A DNA stretch of 64,000 nucleotides from Bacillus sp. FJAT-49711. Its GTDB lineage: Bacteria; Bacillota; Bacilli; Bacillales; Bacillaceae_C. This document shows positions 53,237 to 62,736 of the stretch, piece after piece. A program made the translations under genes and the position numbers. How positions within the stretch are numbered: position 1 is the stretch's first letter; each line of letters opens with the position of its first letter. The stretch spans positions 832,840 to 896,839 of the forward strand of contig NZ_JAGYPL010000001.1 of NCBI RefSeq assembly GCF_018343715.1. Reading direction: 5' to 3'. Under the pieces are notes generated by a model. It was not told where the DNA came from, made no database searches, and saw only the letters and a program-made list of their open reading frames with translations.

Positions 53237-55177
53237 ATGAGGTCATCCATTAAACTGTGCTTTATGTTCCTTGTAATCTTTTCATTAATTATCGTCGGCT
53301 GTTCTCCGAAAAGTAATCAAACATCAAACGAGCCGCAAAAAGAAAGCCCTGATGGCGACGATAAAACGCAGCCAGAAGTAGATGTTTCAGATATTACTGA
53401 GTTTAAGCAATCGCCTATGCTAGATGAAATGGATTTGCCAGATGTGAAGGAGAGACTGCCGAAAGAACCTAAAATTCCGAACGAGATGCCGCCTGAATAT
53501 CTTCAATTTGAAATTGGGAAATATGGAGGCACTTTGAATACAGTAGCTCAATCTCCTACATGGGATCCGGACTTTTTTGTTATGAGCAATGAACCATTGT
53601 TAAACACTCCGGGGATTCTAGGTGAAGAAGTAACAGGAAACGTTTTAAAAGATTATGAAGTATCAGATGATGAAAAGGAATTTACGTTTTATTTAAGGGA
53701 AGGGCTTAAATGGTCTGATGGCGAGCCAGTCACGACAGAGGATGTAAGATTTGCAATTGAAGATTTCCAGCTCAATAAGGAATTAGTGCCAATTTTACCT
53801 GCCTGGCTTCATTCTGGTGGAAATGTTGAAGGAAGCCCATTAAAGCTGGAAATTGTAGATGATTACACATTTAAGATTTCCTTTGACGAACCTAATGGTG
53901 GTTTCCCTATCAGTCTTGCTATTCAAAACTGGAGAGGTTACGCAGATCTTCTAAAACCAGCTCATTATCTTAAGCAATTCCATAAGGAATACGCGGATGA
54001 AGCTGATCTGAAGAAATTAATTGCCGAGCATAAATTTGAAGAAGATCAAGAAGTGAGTTGGGTAAATCTATTTAACTATATGGACATTACTGAAAGAGAA
54101 ATGAGTCACCCGAACGCGGTAGGTTTTCCGGTTTTATATCCATGGAAACTCAAAGAAATGACGAAAACATTTGGTATTTATGAAAGAAATCCTTATTATT
54201 TTAAAGTTGATACAGCGGGTAATCAGTTACCTTACATCGACATGGTTAAAAGTGCCATCGTTCAAGACATCGAAATGACAGGTTTGAAAACGATTGCAGG
54301 GGAAGTTGATTTCAACCGTGAAGCAACAGCTTTATCAAAAATGCCTGTCTATCGAGAAAACGCGGAAAAAGGTGGATATGAAGCATTACTTGCAAATATG
54401 CATTTAACTCCAACTGATGTCATGTTTAATTTAACTTATGATAATGAAAATTGGCGTAAAGTAGTCAGAGATGTGCGCTTTAGAAAAGCATTAAACTATG
54501 CAATTGACCGTGATGAGATTATTGACACACTCTATTATGGCTTTGCAGAACCATCCACCGTTATCGATAGTACATTCGATTTAGATAAAGCGAATGCTTT
54601 ATTAGATGAGATGGGGATGGACAAAGGTTCCGACGGCTTCCGGAAAGGGCCCGACGGAAAGCGATTTACGATTCCGTTCGAAGTCCAAGCAGCAGCACCA
54701 GATATTGTTCCATTAGCTGAATTGCTTACAGAAATGTGGAAGGAAATTGGCATCCATGTAACAGTTAAAACCTTGGATTCAGCATTATGGGGAACAAGAA
54801 ATTCTGCGAACGAGCTTCAGGCAACGATCATTTGGACGCATACGCCTTTGTATTACATGCAAGACTGGGGACAGGGCTTCTGGGGAAATCTTTGGAATAC
54901 ATGGTGGAATTCAGGTGGAGAAAAAGGTGAAGAGCCGCCAGAGGATGTTAAAGAATTCTATCAATTAATGAATAAAATGAATGTTAGCCCGCCAGAAGAG
55001 GCCGTACAAATCATGGATACGCTGCGCGATAAAATGAAAGAAAATATTTATTATTTCGTACACATTGAAAATGTAAAACAACCACTAATTGTCAATTCCA
55101 AGCTAGGGAATATAACAGATAAAGGGACCGCAATCAGCATTAACTTTGCCGGTGAACAAATGTATTTTAAAGAATAA
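53237..55177 (+). CDS. ABC transporter substrate-binding lipoprotein, family 5
   Basis: 646 residues from ATG 53237 (behind GGGGGGAAG). Signal peptide with lipobox LIIVGC (Cys about residue 23), acidic linker, then an SBP_bac_5 domain (oligopeptide/dipeptide type): FYLREGLKWSDGEPVTTEDVRFA in pieces, VRFRKALNYAIDRDEIID, and IWTHTPLYYMQDWGQGFWGN. At about 620 mature residues it is larger than classical OppA, like binding proteins for glycosides or larger oligomers. It delivers its substrate to the permeases downstream. A hairpin behind it probably keeps it more abundant than the rest. Confidence 0.93.
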   Translation: MRSSIKLCFMFLVIFSLIIVGCSPKSNQTSNEPQKESPDGDDKTQPEVDVSDITEFKQSPMLDEMDLPDVKERLPKEPKIPNEMPPEYLQFEIGKYGGTLNTVAQSPTWDPDFFVMSNEPLLNTPGILGEEVTGNVLKDYEVSDDEKEFTFYLREGLKWSDGEPVTTEDVRFAIEDFQLNKELVPILPAWLHSGGNVEGSPLKLEIVDDYTFKISFDEPNGGFPISLAIQNWRGYADLLKPAHYLKQFHKEYADEADLKKLIAEHKFEEDQEVSWVNLFNYMDITEREMSHPNAVGFPVLYPWKLKEMTKTFGIYERNPYYFKVDTAGNQLPYIDMVKSAIVQDIEMTGLKTIAGEVDFNREATALSKMPVYRENAEKGGYEALLANMHLTPTDVMFNLTYDNENWRKVVRDVRFRKALNYAIDRDEIIDTLYYGFAEPSTVIDSTFDLDKANALLDEMGMDKGSDGFRKGPDGKRFTIPFEVQAAAPDIVPLAELLTEMWKEIGIHVTVKTLDSALWGTRNSANELQATIIWTHTPLYYMQDWGQGFWGNLWNTWWNSGGEKGEEPPEDVKEFYQLMNKMNVSPPEEAVQIMDTLRDKMKENIYYFVHIENVKQPLIVNSKLGNITDKGTAISINFAGEQMYFKE

Positions 55178-55187
55178 TCGATAAACA

Positions 55188-55227
55188 AAAAACTTAGGTA
55201 GGATGATGAAACACTGCCTAAGTTTTT
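55188..55227 (+). terminator. Partial terminator between binding protein and permease genes
   Basis: AAAAACTTAGGTAG pairs with CTGCCTAAGTTTTT (one G-T pair) across a 12-base loop. Such hairpins in transport operons lower membrane-component expression relative to the binding protein. Confidence 0.8.
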
Positions 55228-55260
55228 CCTTAAAAAATATGAAATAAAGGAGATTCAAAG

Positions 55261-56259
55261 ATGCTTACATATATTGGGCAAAGACTTTTACAATTAATCC
55301 CATTGCTGATCGCCATCAGTATCATCTCCTTTGCACTCATTCAATTACCCCCAGGCGATTATTTAACTACTTATATTAATCAGTTAGAGTTATCAGGCAC
55401 TGATGTATCAGAAGGGACAGTAATAAGTTTAAAAAGACAATATGGATTAGATAAACCGATATATGTTCAATATTTTATTTGGATTAAAAATATTGTCTTT
55501 CATGGTGATTTTGGTCGTTCATTCACTTGGAATGAACCTGTTGCTGATGTTATCGGAGAACGGCTCGGATTAACGATTGTTATCTCAATTATGACTCTCA
55601 TTTTTACATGGATTGTCGCCATTCCAATAGGGATTTATTCAGCAGTTCGTCAATATTCATTCCTTGACTACGTATTTACGTTAATAGGATTTATCGGACT
55701 TGCTTTGCCGAATTTTTTAATAGCACTTGTTGTCATATACACGGTCTTTGTAAATACTGGAGTAGCCATAACGGGATTATTTTCACCCGAATTCGCTTCG
55801 GCACCATGGAGTATAGCCAAATTATTGGATATGCTGCAAAGAATCTGGGTTCCTATTCTCATAATTGGAACTGCTGGAACTGCTGGTTTGATAAGGGTTA
55901 TGCGCGGAATGCTGTTGGACGAGTTGCAAAAACAATATGTCATTACAGCACGTGCGAAAGGATTAAAAGAAGGAAAATTATTGTTTAAGTATCCTGTAAG
56001 AATGGCAATTAATCCATTGATTAGTACCATTGGATGGACACTTCCTGCGATTATATCTGGTGAAGCAATTGTTTCCATCGTACTTAATTTACCAACAACT
56101 GGACCAATGCTGTTAGATGCATTAATGACGCAAGATATGTATCTAGCTGGAAGTTTTATATTCATACTTAGCGTCTTAACTGTTATTGGAACATTAATTT
56201 CTGATATTTTGCTGGCGTGGATCGATCCAAGGATTAGGTTTGGGGGTGTTCAGGAATGA
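55261..56259 (+). CDS. ABC transporter permease, DppB/OppB type
   Basis: 332 residues, six membrane helices. Starts MLTYIGQRLLQLIPLLIAIS, typical of the first permease; the cytoplasmic EAA-like loop is LQKQYVITARAKGLKEGKLLFKYPVRMA in pieces. Pairs with the next permease to form the channel. AAAGGAGATT before the ATG. Its stop overlaps the next start by four bases. Confidence 0.95.
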   Translation: MLTYIGQRLLQLIPLLIAISIISFALIQLPPGDYLTTYINQLELSGTDVSEGTVISLKRQYGLDKPIYVQYFIWIKNIVFHGDFGRSFTWNEPVADVIGERLGLTIVISIMTLIFTWIVAIPIGIYSAVRQYSFLDYVFTLIGFIGLALPNFLIALVVIYTVFVNTGVAITGLFSPEFASAPWSIAKLLDMLQRIWVPILIIGTAGTAGLIRVMRGMLLDELQKQYVITARAKGLKEGKLLFKYPVRMAINPLISTIGWTLPAIISGEAIVSIVLNLPTTGPMLLDALMTQDMYLAGSFIFILSVLTVIGTLISDILLAWIDPRIRFGGVQE

Positions 56260-57404
56260 AGCTAGTTTTTAATAAAAAGACGACCCCTGCCGTTTCACTA
56301 AACAATAACAAAATAGAAGAAGATTACGAGGTCGCCTCCCAATGGAAGTTAATGTGGTGGAAATTTAAAAAGCATAAATTAGCTATTATTTCAGCGCCTG
56401 TACTGACACTACTTATTATTATTGCAGCATTTTCTGAATTTTTAAGCCCACATTTGCCTTTGGAGCGCTTTTCGGATTATAAATATGCACCACCTCAAAA
56501 ACTGCATTTCATTCACCCTGAAAAAGGATTTAGCCTCCGTCCTTTTGTTTATGATTTGAAACAAGAAATGGATGAAAAAACATTCCGTCGAACATATGCA
56601 GAGGATACGACTAAAACTCATCCTATTCATTTCTTTGTAAAAGGAAAGGAATATAAATTTTGGGGATTGTTTAAAACAAAAACCCACATTATTGGATTAA
56701 AGGATCCAAATGCTCCATTTTTTATAATGGGAACGGATTCATTAGGTAGAGATTTATTTACTCGAACACTTTACGGTTCCAGAATATCCTTATCCTTTGC
56801 GTTTCTCGGTATCATCCTGACGGTTATTCTAGGAATTATTCTAGGTGGAATCTCTGGTTATTTTGGTGGAGTCACCGATACAGTGATTCAACGTATAATC
56901 GATTTATTATTATGTATTCCGACTATCCCTTTATGGATGGCACTTGCGGCAGCTCTACCATCCGACTGGTCACCAGCCAAAATATATTTAGGAATGGTTA
57001 TGATATTCTCTATCATTGGTTGGACCGGTTTAGCTCGCGTAGTCCGGGGGAAAATTTTATCACTTCGCGAAGAAGATTTTACAATGGCAGCAAGACTTGC
57101 GGGAGCAAGCAATATGAGGATAATAACAAAACATTTAATACCATCATTTGCAAGTTACATCATCATTAGTGTCACGATTTCAATTCCGGCGACAATTCTA
57201 GGCGAAACATCATTGAGTTTCTTAGGTCTAGGACTTCAGCCTCCAGTGGTGAGTTGGGGAGTTTTATTAGGTGAGTCACAAAAATTAGAAAATTTAGCTC
57301 ATCACCCATGGCTGCTTTGGCCTGCTGCATTTATTGTAGTAGCAGTTCTCGTATTTAATTTCCTTGGTGATGGTTTAAGAGATGCAGCAGATCCTTATAA
57401 ATAA
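56256..57404 (+). CDS. ABC transporter permease, DppC/OppC type, with long insert
   Basis: 382 residues, longer than the usual 300: between helix 1 (KHKLAIISAPVLTLLIIIAAF) and the core there is an insert of about 100 residues (periplasmic loop with HPEKGFSLRPFVYDLKQEMD). The core has TDSLGRDLFTRTLYGSRISL, GGISGYFGG, the EAA loop SLREEDFTMAARLAGASNM and LGETSLSFLGLGLQPPVVSWG. This longer form goes with large family 5 binding proteins. Start ATG overlaps the previous gene (ATGA). Confidence 0.94.
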   Translation: MKLVFNKKTTPAVSLNNNKIEEDYEVASQWKLMWWKFKKHKLAIISAPVLTLLIIIAAFSEFLSPHLPLERFSDYKYAPPQKLHFIHPEKGFSLRPFVYDLKQEMDEKTFRRTYAEDTTKTHPIHFFVKGKEYKFWGLFKTKTHIIGLKDPNAPFFIMGTDSLGRDLFTRTLYGSRISLSFAFLGIILTVILGIILGGISGYFGGVTDTVIQRIIDLLLCIPTIPLWMALAAALPSDWSPAKIYLGMVMIFSIIGWTGLARVVRGKILSLREEDFTMAARLAGASNMRIITKHLIPSFASYIIISVTISIPATILGETSLSFLGLGLQPPVVSWGVLLGESQKLENLAHHPWLLWPAAFIVVAVLVFNFLGDGLRDAADPYK

Positions 57405-57419
57405 AGGAGGATGGTGAAA

Positions 57420-58466
57420 GTGGAGACAATTAAAGCAAAAGACCAAAATATTGATTCCCATATAGAGGATGATAATGAGATCATTCTAGACACAAAAGAT
57501 CTACAGGTACATTTTAAGCTTGATGAAGGGTTGCTTGAAGCTGTTAATGGTGTAGATATAAGGATTAAGAAAAAGAAAACACTTGGAATAGTCGGCGAAA
57601 GTGGAAGTGGTAAAAGTGTTACAGCAAAAGCAATTATGCAAATTGTTGAATCCCCTGGACGAGTTGAAGGAGAAATAAAGTTTCGGCGCAGTGATAACAC
57701 CATTGTTGATATTGGGAAGCTTCATCCAAAAGGTGATGAAGTACGGAACATCAGAGGCGGAGAAATCTCAATGATTTTTCAGGAACCGATGAAGGCCTTT
57801 TCTCCCATACATACGATAGGAAATCAACTAATTGAAGGGATTATGCTGCATGTGACAAAGGATGAAAAGGAAGCTAGAAAAATAGCAATCGATACTTTGA
57901 AAAGTGTAGGAATGTCTAATCCTGAGCAGAGAATCGATCAATACCCTCACGAACTGTCGGGAGGTATGAGACAAAGAGCAATGATTGCGATGGCTCTTTG
58001 CTGTAATCCTTCTATTCTCATTGCTGATGAACCCACTACAGCATTAGATGTGACGGTTCAGGCGCAAGTTTTAGATTTAATAAATAATCTAAAAGAAAAA
58101 GTAGGATCAGCGGTCATTTTTATTACACACGATTTGGGAGTCATCGCTGAAATGTCCGACGATGTTGCCGTCATGTATTTAGGAAAAGTGGTTGAATATA
58201 CAGACGTTGATACTTTATTCTTTGGTGCTGTCCATCCATATACCCAAGGGCTATTGCGTTCAATCCCAACGATAGCTTTAAAGAATCAAAGACTCGAGTC
58301 GATTGAAGGAACGGTGCCGATTCCTATGAACCTCCCAAAAGGCTGCGGATTTTACACTAGGTGTAAGTTTGCAAAGGATGGTGTCTGCAACGTTGATGAT
58401 ATTCCACTTGTAAAGGTGAAAGAAAACCATTTTGTCAGATGCGTGCTGGCAGAAGAACAATTATAG
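57420..58466 (+). CDS. ABC transporter ATP-binding protein, DppD/OppD type
   Basis: 348 residues from GTG 57420 (9 bases behind AAAGGAGG; the ATG at 57411 is too close). Walker A GESGSGKSVT, Q-loop FQEP, signature LSGGMRQRAMIAMAL, Walker B ILIADEPTTALDVT, H-loop ITHDLGV. The C-terminal oligo_HPY-type extension PYTQGLLRSIP and a Cys-rich CGFYTRCKFAKDGVCN that may hold an iron-sulfur cluster as in other OppD proteins. Hydrolyses ATP together with the next gene product. Confidence 0.95.
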   Translation: METIKAKDQNIDSHIEDDNEIILDTKDLQVHFKLDEGLLEAVNGVDIRIKKKKTLGIVGESGSGKSVTAKAIMQIVESPGRVEGEIKFRRSDNTIVDIGKLHPKGDEVRNIRGGEISMIFQEPMKAFSPIHTIGNQLIEGIMLHVTKDEKEARKIAIDTLKSVGMSNPEQRIDQYPHELSGGMRQRAMIAMALCCNPSILIADEPTTALDVTVQAQVLDLINNLKEKVGSAVIFITHDLGVIAEMSDDVAVMYLGKVVEYTDVDTLFFGAVHPYTQGLLRSIPTIALKNQRLESIEGTVPIPMNLPKGCGFYTRCKFAKDGVCNVDDIPLVKVKENHFVRCVLAEEQL

Positions 58467-58481
58467 GGGGCATCTATCATT

Positions 58482-59495
58482 ATGGATGATATTATTCTTG
58501 AAGTGCAGTCGATGAAAAAATATTTCCCAATTAAAAAAGGATTTTTTAAGCGAACGGTTGGACAGGTAAAAGCAGTTGATGACGTTTCATTTTATATAAA
58601 AGAAGGAGAAACTTTTGGTCTAGTAGGTGAATCCGGATGTGGAAAATCTACATTGGGAAAAAGCTTATTGAGAGCGATTGAACCAACGGAGGGTTTGGTG
58701 AAATTTAAAAATCGGCATAATGAAACGGTTAATGTTATGGATTTGGATTATAAAAAGTTGCGAGATATTAGACGGGATATGCAGCTAATCTTCCAAGATC
58801 CTTACTCTTCGTTAAATCCACGAATGACGGTCTTAAATATAATCGGCGAACCGCTTATTTGTAATAAGTTGGCAAAAGGTGATGAATTAAGAGAAAAAGT
58901 TAAGCATTTAATGGAAATTGTCGGTTTAAATAGCCGGCATTTAGAGCGATATCCTCATGCCTTTAGTGGAGGTCAAAGGCAGAGAATTGGAATTGCCCGT
59001 GCATTAGCTACAAACCCTAAATTCCTTGTTTGTGATGAAGCTGTTTCTGCCCTGGACGTTTCCATACAGGCACAAATCATTAACTTATTGGAAGACCTTC
59101 AGAAATCATTGAATTTAAGCTATTTATTTATTTCACATGATTTAGGTGTAATACAGCATATTTCAGACAGAGTTGGAGTGATGTATGTAGGGAAAATGGT
59201 TGAGACCGCAACGACTGAAGAATTATTTACAAATCCTAAACATCCTTATACTGAAGCTTTGTTATCTGCTAAACCAATGCCAAATCCAAGACTTAAAAAA
59301 GAAAGAATTATCCTAAAAGGCGAAGTGGCAAATCCAGCAAATCCTCCATCTGGATGTTACTTTCATCCAAGATGTCCATACGCTCAAGAAATATGTAAAC
59401 TGCAAGCGCCAACATTTAATGAAGTAAGCCCTGGCCACCAAGTTGCATGTCATTTTGCAGGGGAATTAGATTTAAAAGGATCAGTCGCTATATGA
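58482..59495 (+). CDS. ABC transporter ATP-binding protein, DppF/OppF type
   Basis: 337 residues. Walker A GESGCGKSTLGKS, FQDPYSSLNPRMTV, signature FSGGQRQRIGIARAL, Walker B FLVCDEAVSALDVSIQ, H-loop ISHDLGVI; C-terminal PYTEALLSAKP and a Cys-containing CYFHPRCPYAQEICK. Second ATPase of the transporter. The gene starts 16 bp behind the first ATPase and its stop overlaps the next ORF by ATGA. Confidence 0.95.
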   Translation: MDDIILEVQSMKKYFPIKKGFFKRTVGQVKAVDDVSFYIKEGETFGLVGESGCGKSTLGKSLLRAIEPTEGLVKFKNRHNETVNVMDLDYKKLRDIRRDMQLIFQDPYSSLNPRMTVLNIIGEPLICNKLAKGDELREKVKHLMEIVGLNSRHLERYPHAFSGGQRQRIGIARALATNPKFLVCDEAVSALDVSIQAQIINLLEDLQKSLNLSYLFISHDLGVIQHISDRVGVMYVGKMVETATTEELFTNPKHPYTEALLSAKPMPNPRLKKERIILKGEVANPANPPSGCYFHPRCPYAQEICKLQAPTFNEVSPGHQVACHFAGELDLKGSVAI

Positions 59496-59878
59496 ACCCT
59501 ATCCTATTGCTTTTAATTGTGTTCATCATTGCCATATTTATCATCATGGCTGCTTCGATCTGGTTTATGAATGCCTTTACTCGAAAATATATCGGTGAAA
59601 AACATATGGTTTTGGAGGAGCTTACTCGAGGGGAAGTACCTGAGCTTTGGTCGCGGAAATATAAACAAAAGCGTCTGAAGTTTGAGATTAAAGGGAAGGC
59701 AGAAAAAGTTGATAAATTGAATGGTGCTGCTCATAAAGATTATTTGAGAAATTTGAATAAAATAGTTACTTATATTCAAAAAACAAGCTTGGTAGAAGAT
59801 GAGGAAACTCGTTCTTCTATTCTCTCCGATTTAGAAAAAACGCGCCATCAATGGAGGGAGAATAAAGTTAATGATTGA
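59492..59878 (+). CDS. Small membrane-anchored protein
   Basis: 128 residues from ATG 59492, overlapping the ATPase stop by four bases, so translationally coupled. One N-terminal transmembrane helix (PILLLLIVFIIAIFIIMAAS), then a charged cytosolic helical domain with Arg/Lys-rich segments. No family recognised. Being coupled to the transporter it may be an accessory subunit; the next gene overlaps it by eight bases. Confidence 0.75.
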   Translation: MNPILLLLIVFIIAIFIIMAASIWFMNAFTRKYIGEKHMVLEELTRGEVPELWSRKYKQKRLKFEIKGKAEKVDKLNGAAHKDYLRNLNKIVTYIQKTSLVEDEETRSSILSDLEKTRHQWRENKVND

Positions 59879-60335
59879 GCAGAAATATGGTAAAACTTTA
59901 TTGTTAAGTTTACTAACTTTGTTAATGTCTACTATTTCAGGTGGGATTGGCTTAGTTCTTTGGTTTGTTTTAAAGGACACGTTCATAACGATTTTACTTT
60001 TCAACTCTATTGATAAATGGAAAGTGCCGGCTGCAGATCAATTCAGTTTCTTAATACTAGGAATTTTATGGCTTATGTTTGTTTTTATCGTTTACCATTA
60101 CTATAACAAAGGGAAAGAAAACGGTCAGTTTCTACCAGTTTTTTTGCTTATAACAGGTTCCCAATCATTCTTACTATTTATATGTGAAAGTATAATGCTC
60201 ATTTTGGACAGAGGGAGAGGATCGAATACTTTTTTATTAGTTTGTGAGTTTTTAATCGGGGTTATGTTAATTTCGTGTTCATTCTTTATAAAAGCAAAGA
60301 AAAAGAATGGTGAAATTTCTGCCAAATCAAAATAA
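59871..60335 (+). CDS. Small polytopic membrane protein
   Basis: 154 residues with four transmembrane segments (LLLSLLTLLMSTISGGIGLVLWF in pieces, FLILGILWLMFVFIVY, FLPVFLLITGSQSFLLFICE, FLLVCEFLIGVMLISCSFFI) and a basic tail. Overlaps the previous gene by eight bases. Function unknown; the place within the operon suggests a link with the transporter or the isomerase behind it. Confidence 0.72.
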   Translation: MIEQKYGKTLLLSLLTLLMSTISGGIGLVLWFVLKDTFITILLFNSIDKWKVPAADQFSFLILGILWLMFVFIVYHYYNKGKENGQFLPVFLLITGSQSFLLFICESIMLILDRGRGSNTFLLVCEFLIGVMLISCSFFIKAKKKNGEISAKSK

Positions 60336-60351
60336 GGAAGTAGGTTAAGAA

Positions 60352-61188
60352 ATGGATGTTGGTGTCGTATCAAGAAGTTTTCCACAGTTAAGTAATCAAG
60401 AAACTGCGGAGCTTTTATCAAAAAATGGTTTTAAATGGACAGAACTTTGCTTTTCCCAGACAGATTCGAATTATTGGGTGTACAACGGTCGGTCGGATAT
60501 GAGCAAATTAACAGATGAAGAAAGTATTAGGATCGTTGAAACTTATCGAAATGAAGGGATTGAGGTAAAGGCAATAGGGGTATTCACCAATTTATTGGAA
60601 ACAGACAAAAAAGAAGAAGAAGAAAATCTTGCATATTTTGAGCGACTTATCAAAATTGCAAGTTTAAATAAAGTTCCATATGTATCGACTGAATGTGGTT
60701 TTATCCCTGGAAAAAGGGGAGTAAATGCAGAAACGTACGAAGTAGATTTTCAAAGAATTGTTGGAAATGTGAAACGCTTATCTGAAAAAGCAGAGCAATA
60801 TAATGTGTCAATTGCGATTGAGCCGTGCGTATTGGATATTATTCCAAGCGCTAAGAGAATGGTAGATTTTATTGATCAAGTTGGTTCCAACCGAGTAAAA
60901 GTATTGTTAGATCCTGCTAACTTAATCGCAAATAATAATGAGGAAGATATGTTCGCCTATTTATCTAACCACATTGCCTATTTTCATGGGAAGGATCGTA
61001 AAGTTAATGATACGTATGGCCGAGCAATTGGAGATGGTGATATCAACTGGCCGTTGTTTTTACATTTGTATCACAAGTATACAGAAGGTGTACCTTTTAT
61101 TATGGAGTATGTAAATATCAATAACTTTTGTAGTATACGTGATCGTGTTATTCGCTTTGATGAGATGGCCTCGTTTCAATTTCATTAA
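60352..61188 (+). CDS. Sugar phosphate isomerase/epimerase-like TIM barrel
   Basis: 278 residues, AP endonuclease family 2 (xylose isomerase-like) fold. Metal-binding pattern: STECGFIPG, IAIEPCVLDI with Glu, LLDPANLIAN with Asp, YFHGKDRKVND with His and Asp, GDGDINWPLFL, and FIMEYVN with the final Glu. Members isomerise or epimerise sugars and inositols. AAGGAAGTAGG precedes the ATG, 16 bp after the previous gene. Last gene of the transport operon; it presumably processes the imported compound. Confidence 0.9.
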   Translation: MDVGVVSRSFPQLSNQETAELLSKNGFKWTELCFSQTDSNYWVYNGRSDMSKLTDEESIRIVETYRNEGIEVKAIGVFTNLLETDKKEEEENLAYFERLIKIASLNKVPYVSTECGFIPGKRGVNAETYEVDFQRIVGNVKRLSEKAEQYNVSIAIEPCVLDIIPSAKRMVDFIDQVGSNRVKVLLDPANLIANNNEEDMFAYLSNHIAYFHGKDRKVNDTYGRAIGDGDINWPLFLHLYHKYTEGVPFIMEYVNINNFCSIRDRVIRFDEMASFQFH

Positions 61189-61217
61189 AGGGACGTCAAT
61201 TAAATTGACATCCCTTT
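61187..61217. terminator. Bidirectional terminator
   Basis: AAAGGGACGTCAATT pairs with AATTGACATCCCTTT (one mismatch) with A/T tracts outside. It separates the convergent isomerase and oxygenase genes. Confidence 0.85.
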
Positions 61218-61223
61218 AATAGT

Positions 61224-62054
61224 TTACAAACGAACGGCTGAATTTTTTCTATAAACAACCGGAAAATCATCCCCAGCTAGAATTTCACCAGGTTTGACAG
61301 TTACAAATGGTTCCATTGGATGTGATCCAGTTGGCTCATAACGCACATGTCCAGGCATGTAATGAACTGCAATGGCTCTGCGTTTTCTTTGTGATGTATT
61401 TGGACCGCTACCATGCCATGTTAGGCAATGATGATATCCAACTTGACCTTTTTTAATTTCGAATGGAACAGGATCAATATTTACACCTTCCGGCAATAAT
61501 TCCGGGTTTGTATGGTATGGCTTAAAGTCAGCTGTATTTTTTAAATATTGTTGGTGGTCACCCCATTTATGACTACCGGGAACCATCCACATACAGCCAT
61601 TTTCAATGGTTGCATCATCTAAGGCAACCCAAGCACTTACTAAGTCGGCAGGCTGAATAATCGGCCATGCGGGGTGATCTTGATGCCAATCGCCAGGTCC
61701 ACCAACTACAGGAGGCTTATATTGGACTTGATCGTGCCAGATGCGTAGTAGATCTGTGTTGCAAAGTTGTGCAACATCTTCGCAAAGTTTTTCATTTGCA
61801 GCATGAGTCAAGTACGCATCACTAGCCATCCACATATTTACGATTTGGACCACGGTATCTTTTTTGGCCATTTTCATCGCAAATTCAGAGTTATCTTTCA
61901 TATCACGATTTAACACTGGTTTTTTTACAGATTCGCCAGCCATTACTAAATCTAGTTGCTCACGTAGTAATTCTACTTCTTCATCATTTAGGATTATATC
62001 ACCTTTGACAAAACCTTGTTCTTCAAATTCTTTTAATTGTTGTGCGCTTAGCAA
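61224..62054 (-). CDS. Phytanoyl-CoA dioxygenase (PhyH) family oxygenase
   Basis: 276 residues. Fe(II)/2-oxoglutarate oxygenase with a double-stranded beta-helix: WHQDHPAWPII supplies the first His and Asp, SAWVALDDATIENGCMWMVPGSH is the central signature, and GYHHCLTWHGSGPNTSQRKRRA supplies the second His and the Arg that binds 2-oxoglutarate. It hydroxylates a small molecule or cleaves a C-P/C-O-linked substrate; the family includes phytanoyl-CoA, ectoine and aminoethylphosphonate hydroxylases. TTG start at 62052-62054 behind AAAGGATG. Converges on the transporter operon and probably belongs to the same pathway. Confidence 0.9.
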   Translation of the reverse strand: MLSAQQLKEFEEQGFVKGDIILNDEEVELLREQLDLVMAGESVKKPVLNRDMKDNSEFAMKMAKKDTVVQIVNMWMASDAYLTHAANEKLCEDVAQLCNTDLLRIWHDQVQYKPPVVGGPGDWHQDHPAWPIIQPADLVSAWVALDDATIENGCMWMVPGSHKWGDHQQYLKNTADFKPYHTNPELLPEGVNIDPVPFEIKKGQVGYHHCLTWHGSGPNTSQRKRRAIAVHYMPGHVRYEPTGSHPMEPFVTVKPGEILAGDDFPVVYRKNSAVRL

Positions 62055-62474
62055 TTTTTTTCATCCTTTCGGTTTTGGAGTAAGTATTTCGTTATGTTGA
62101 TCATATCAACTGAAAAACTTCATGTCGTTAGAATATTCAATAAAATTTTTGCACTTTTCACAGATGTTTTCTCGTTTTAAAAAGATTTAAATATACTCTG
62201 GGAATTGAGCTTTTTTTGGTGCTTAGTATTCGTTTTAAAAACTTTTCCAAAAAAAGACATGCCATAGAAGCGCTACAAATTTATTTACATTGTTGCATAC
62301 CAAGATAGTGCAAGGTTGATTTAGTTTTAAAAGCAACTAACCCTTTAAAAAGATAAAGCCAGTTTAAAGAAAATAGGATTGTTAAGGTATAACAGTTCAT
62401 CTTTTTGAAGAGATAGATGCCGACAGGTTTCTAAGTGATAATCGATTTTTTCTCGTCTGTTTGAACGTTCTACG

Positions 62475-62736
62475 ATGTTCGTCTTTTATAAATGTTCTAT
62501 TAACACTTCTTTCGAAGTAAATAAGGAAGGAATCTACTTGACTGGTGAATATTGTGGTGTTTTTGAGAAATCAAATGTTTCTGAATTAAATATTAATGAA
62601 ATTTCATTGTATGAATAACGAACTTAAAAATTTCATGGAAATGTATGAAAAGAAAAGATTTGAGAATGAGTGTTGCCAAGAGCAAAAGAATATCTTAGTT
62701 GATTGGAGTGGAAGTCGGCGACTCCTGGTCGGCTAA
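62475..62736 (+). pseudogene. Frameshifted gene remnant running into a GC-rich repeat
   Basis: Frame 1 from ATG 62475 reads FEVNKEGIYLTGEYCGVFEK and SNVSELNINEISLYE, then TAA (62616-62618). A second frame picks up directly with NNELKNFMEMYEKKRFENE and CCQEQKNILVDW before entering the repeat and stopping at 62734-62736. The continuous protein-like text across the shift marks a dead gene whose end has been replaced by the repeat. Not recognised. Confidence 0.5.
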
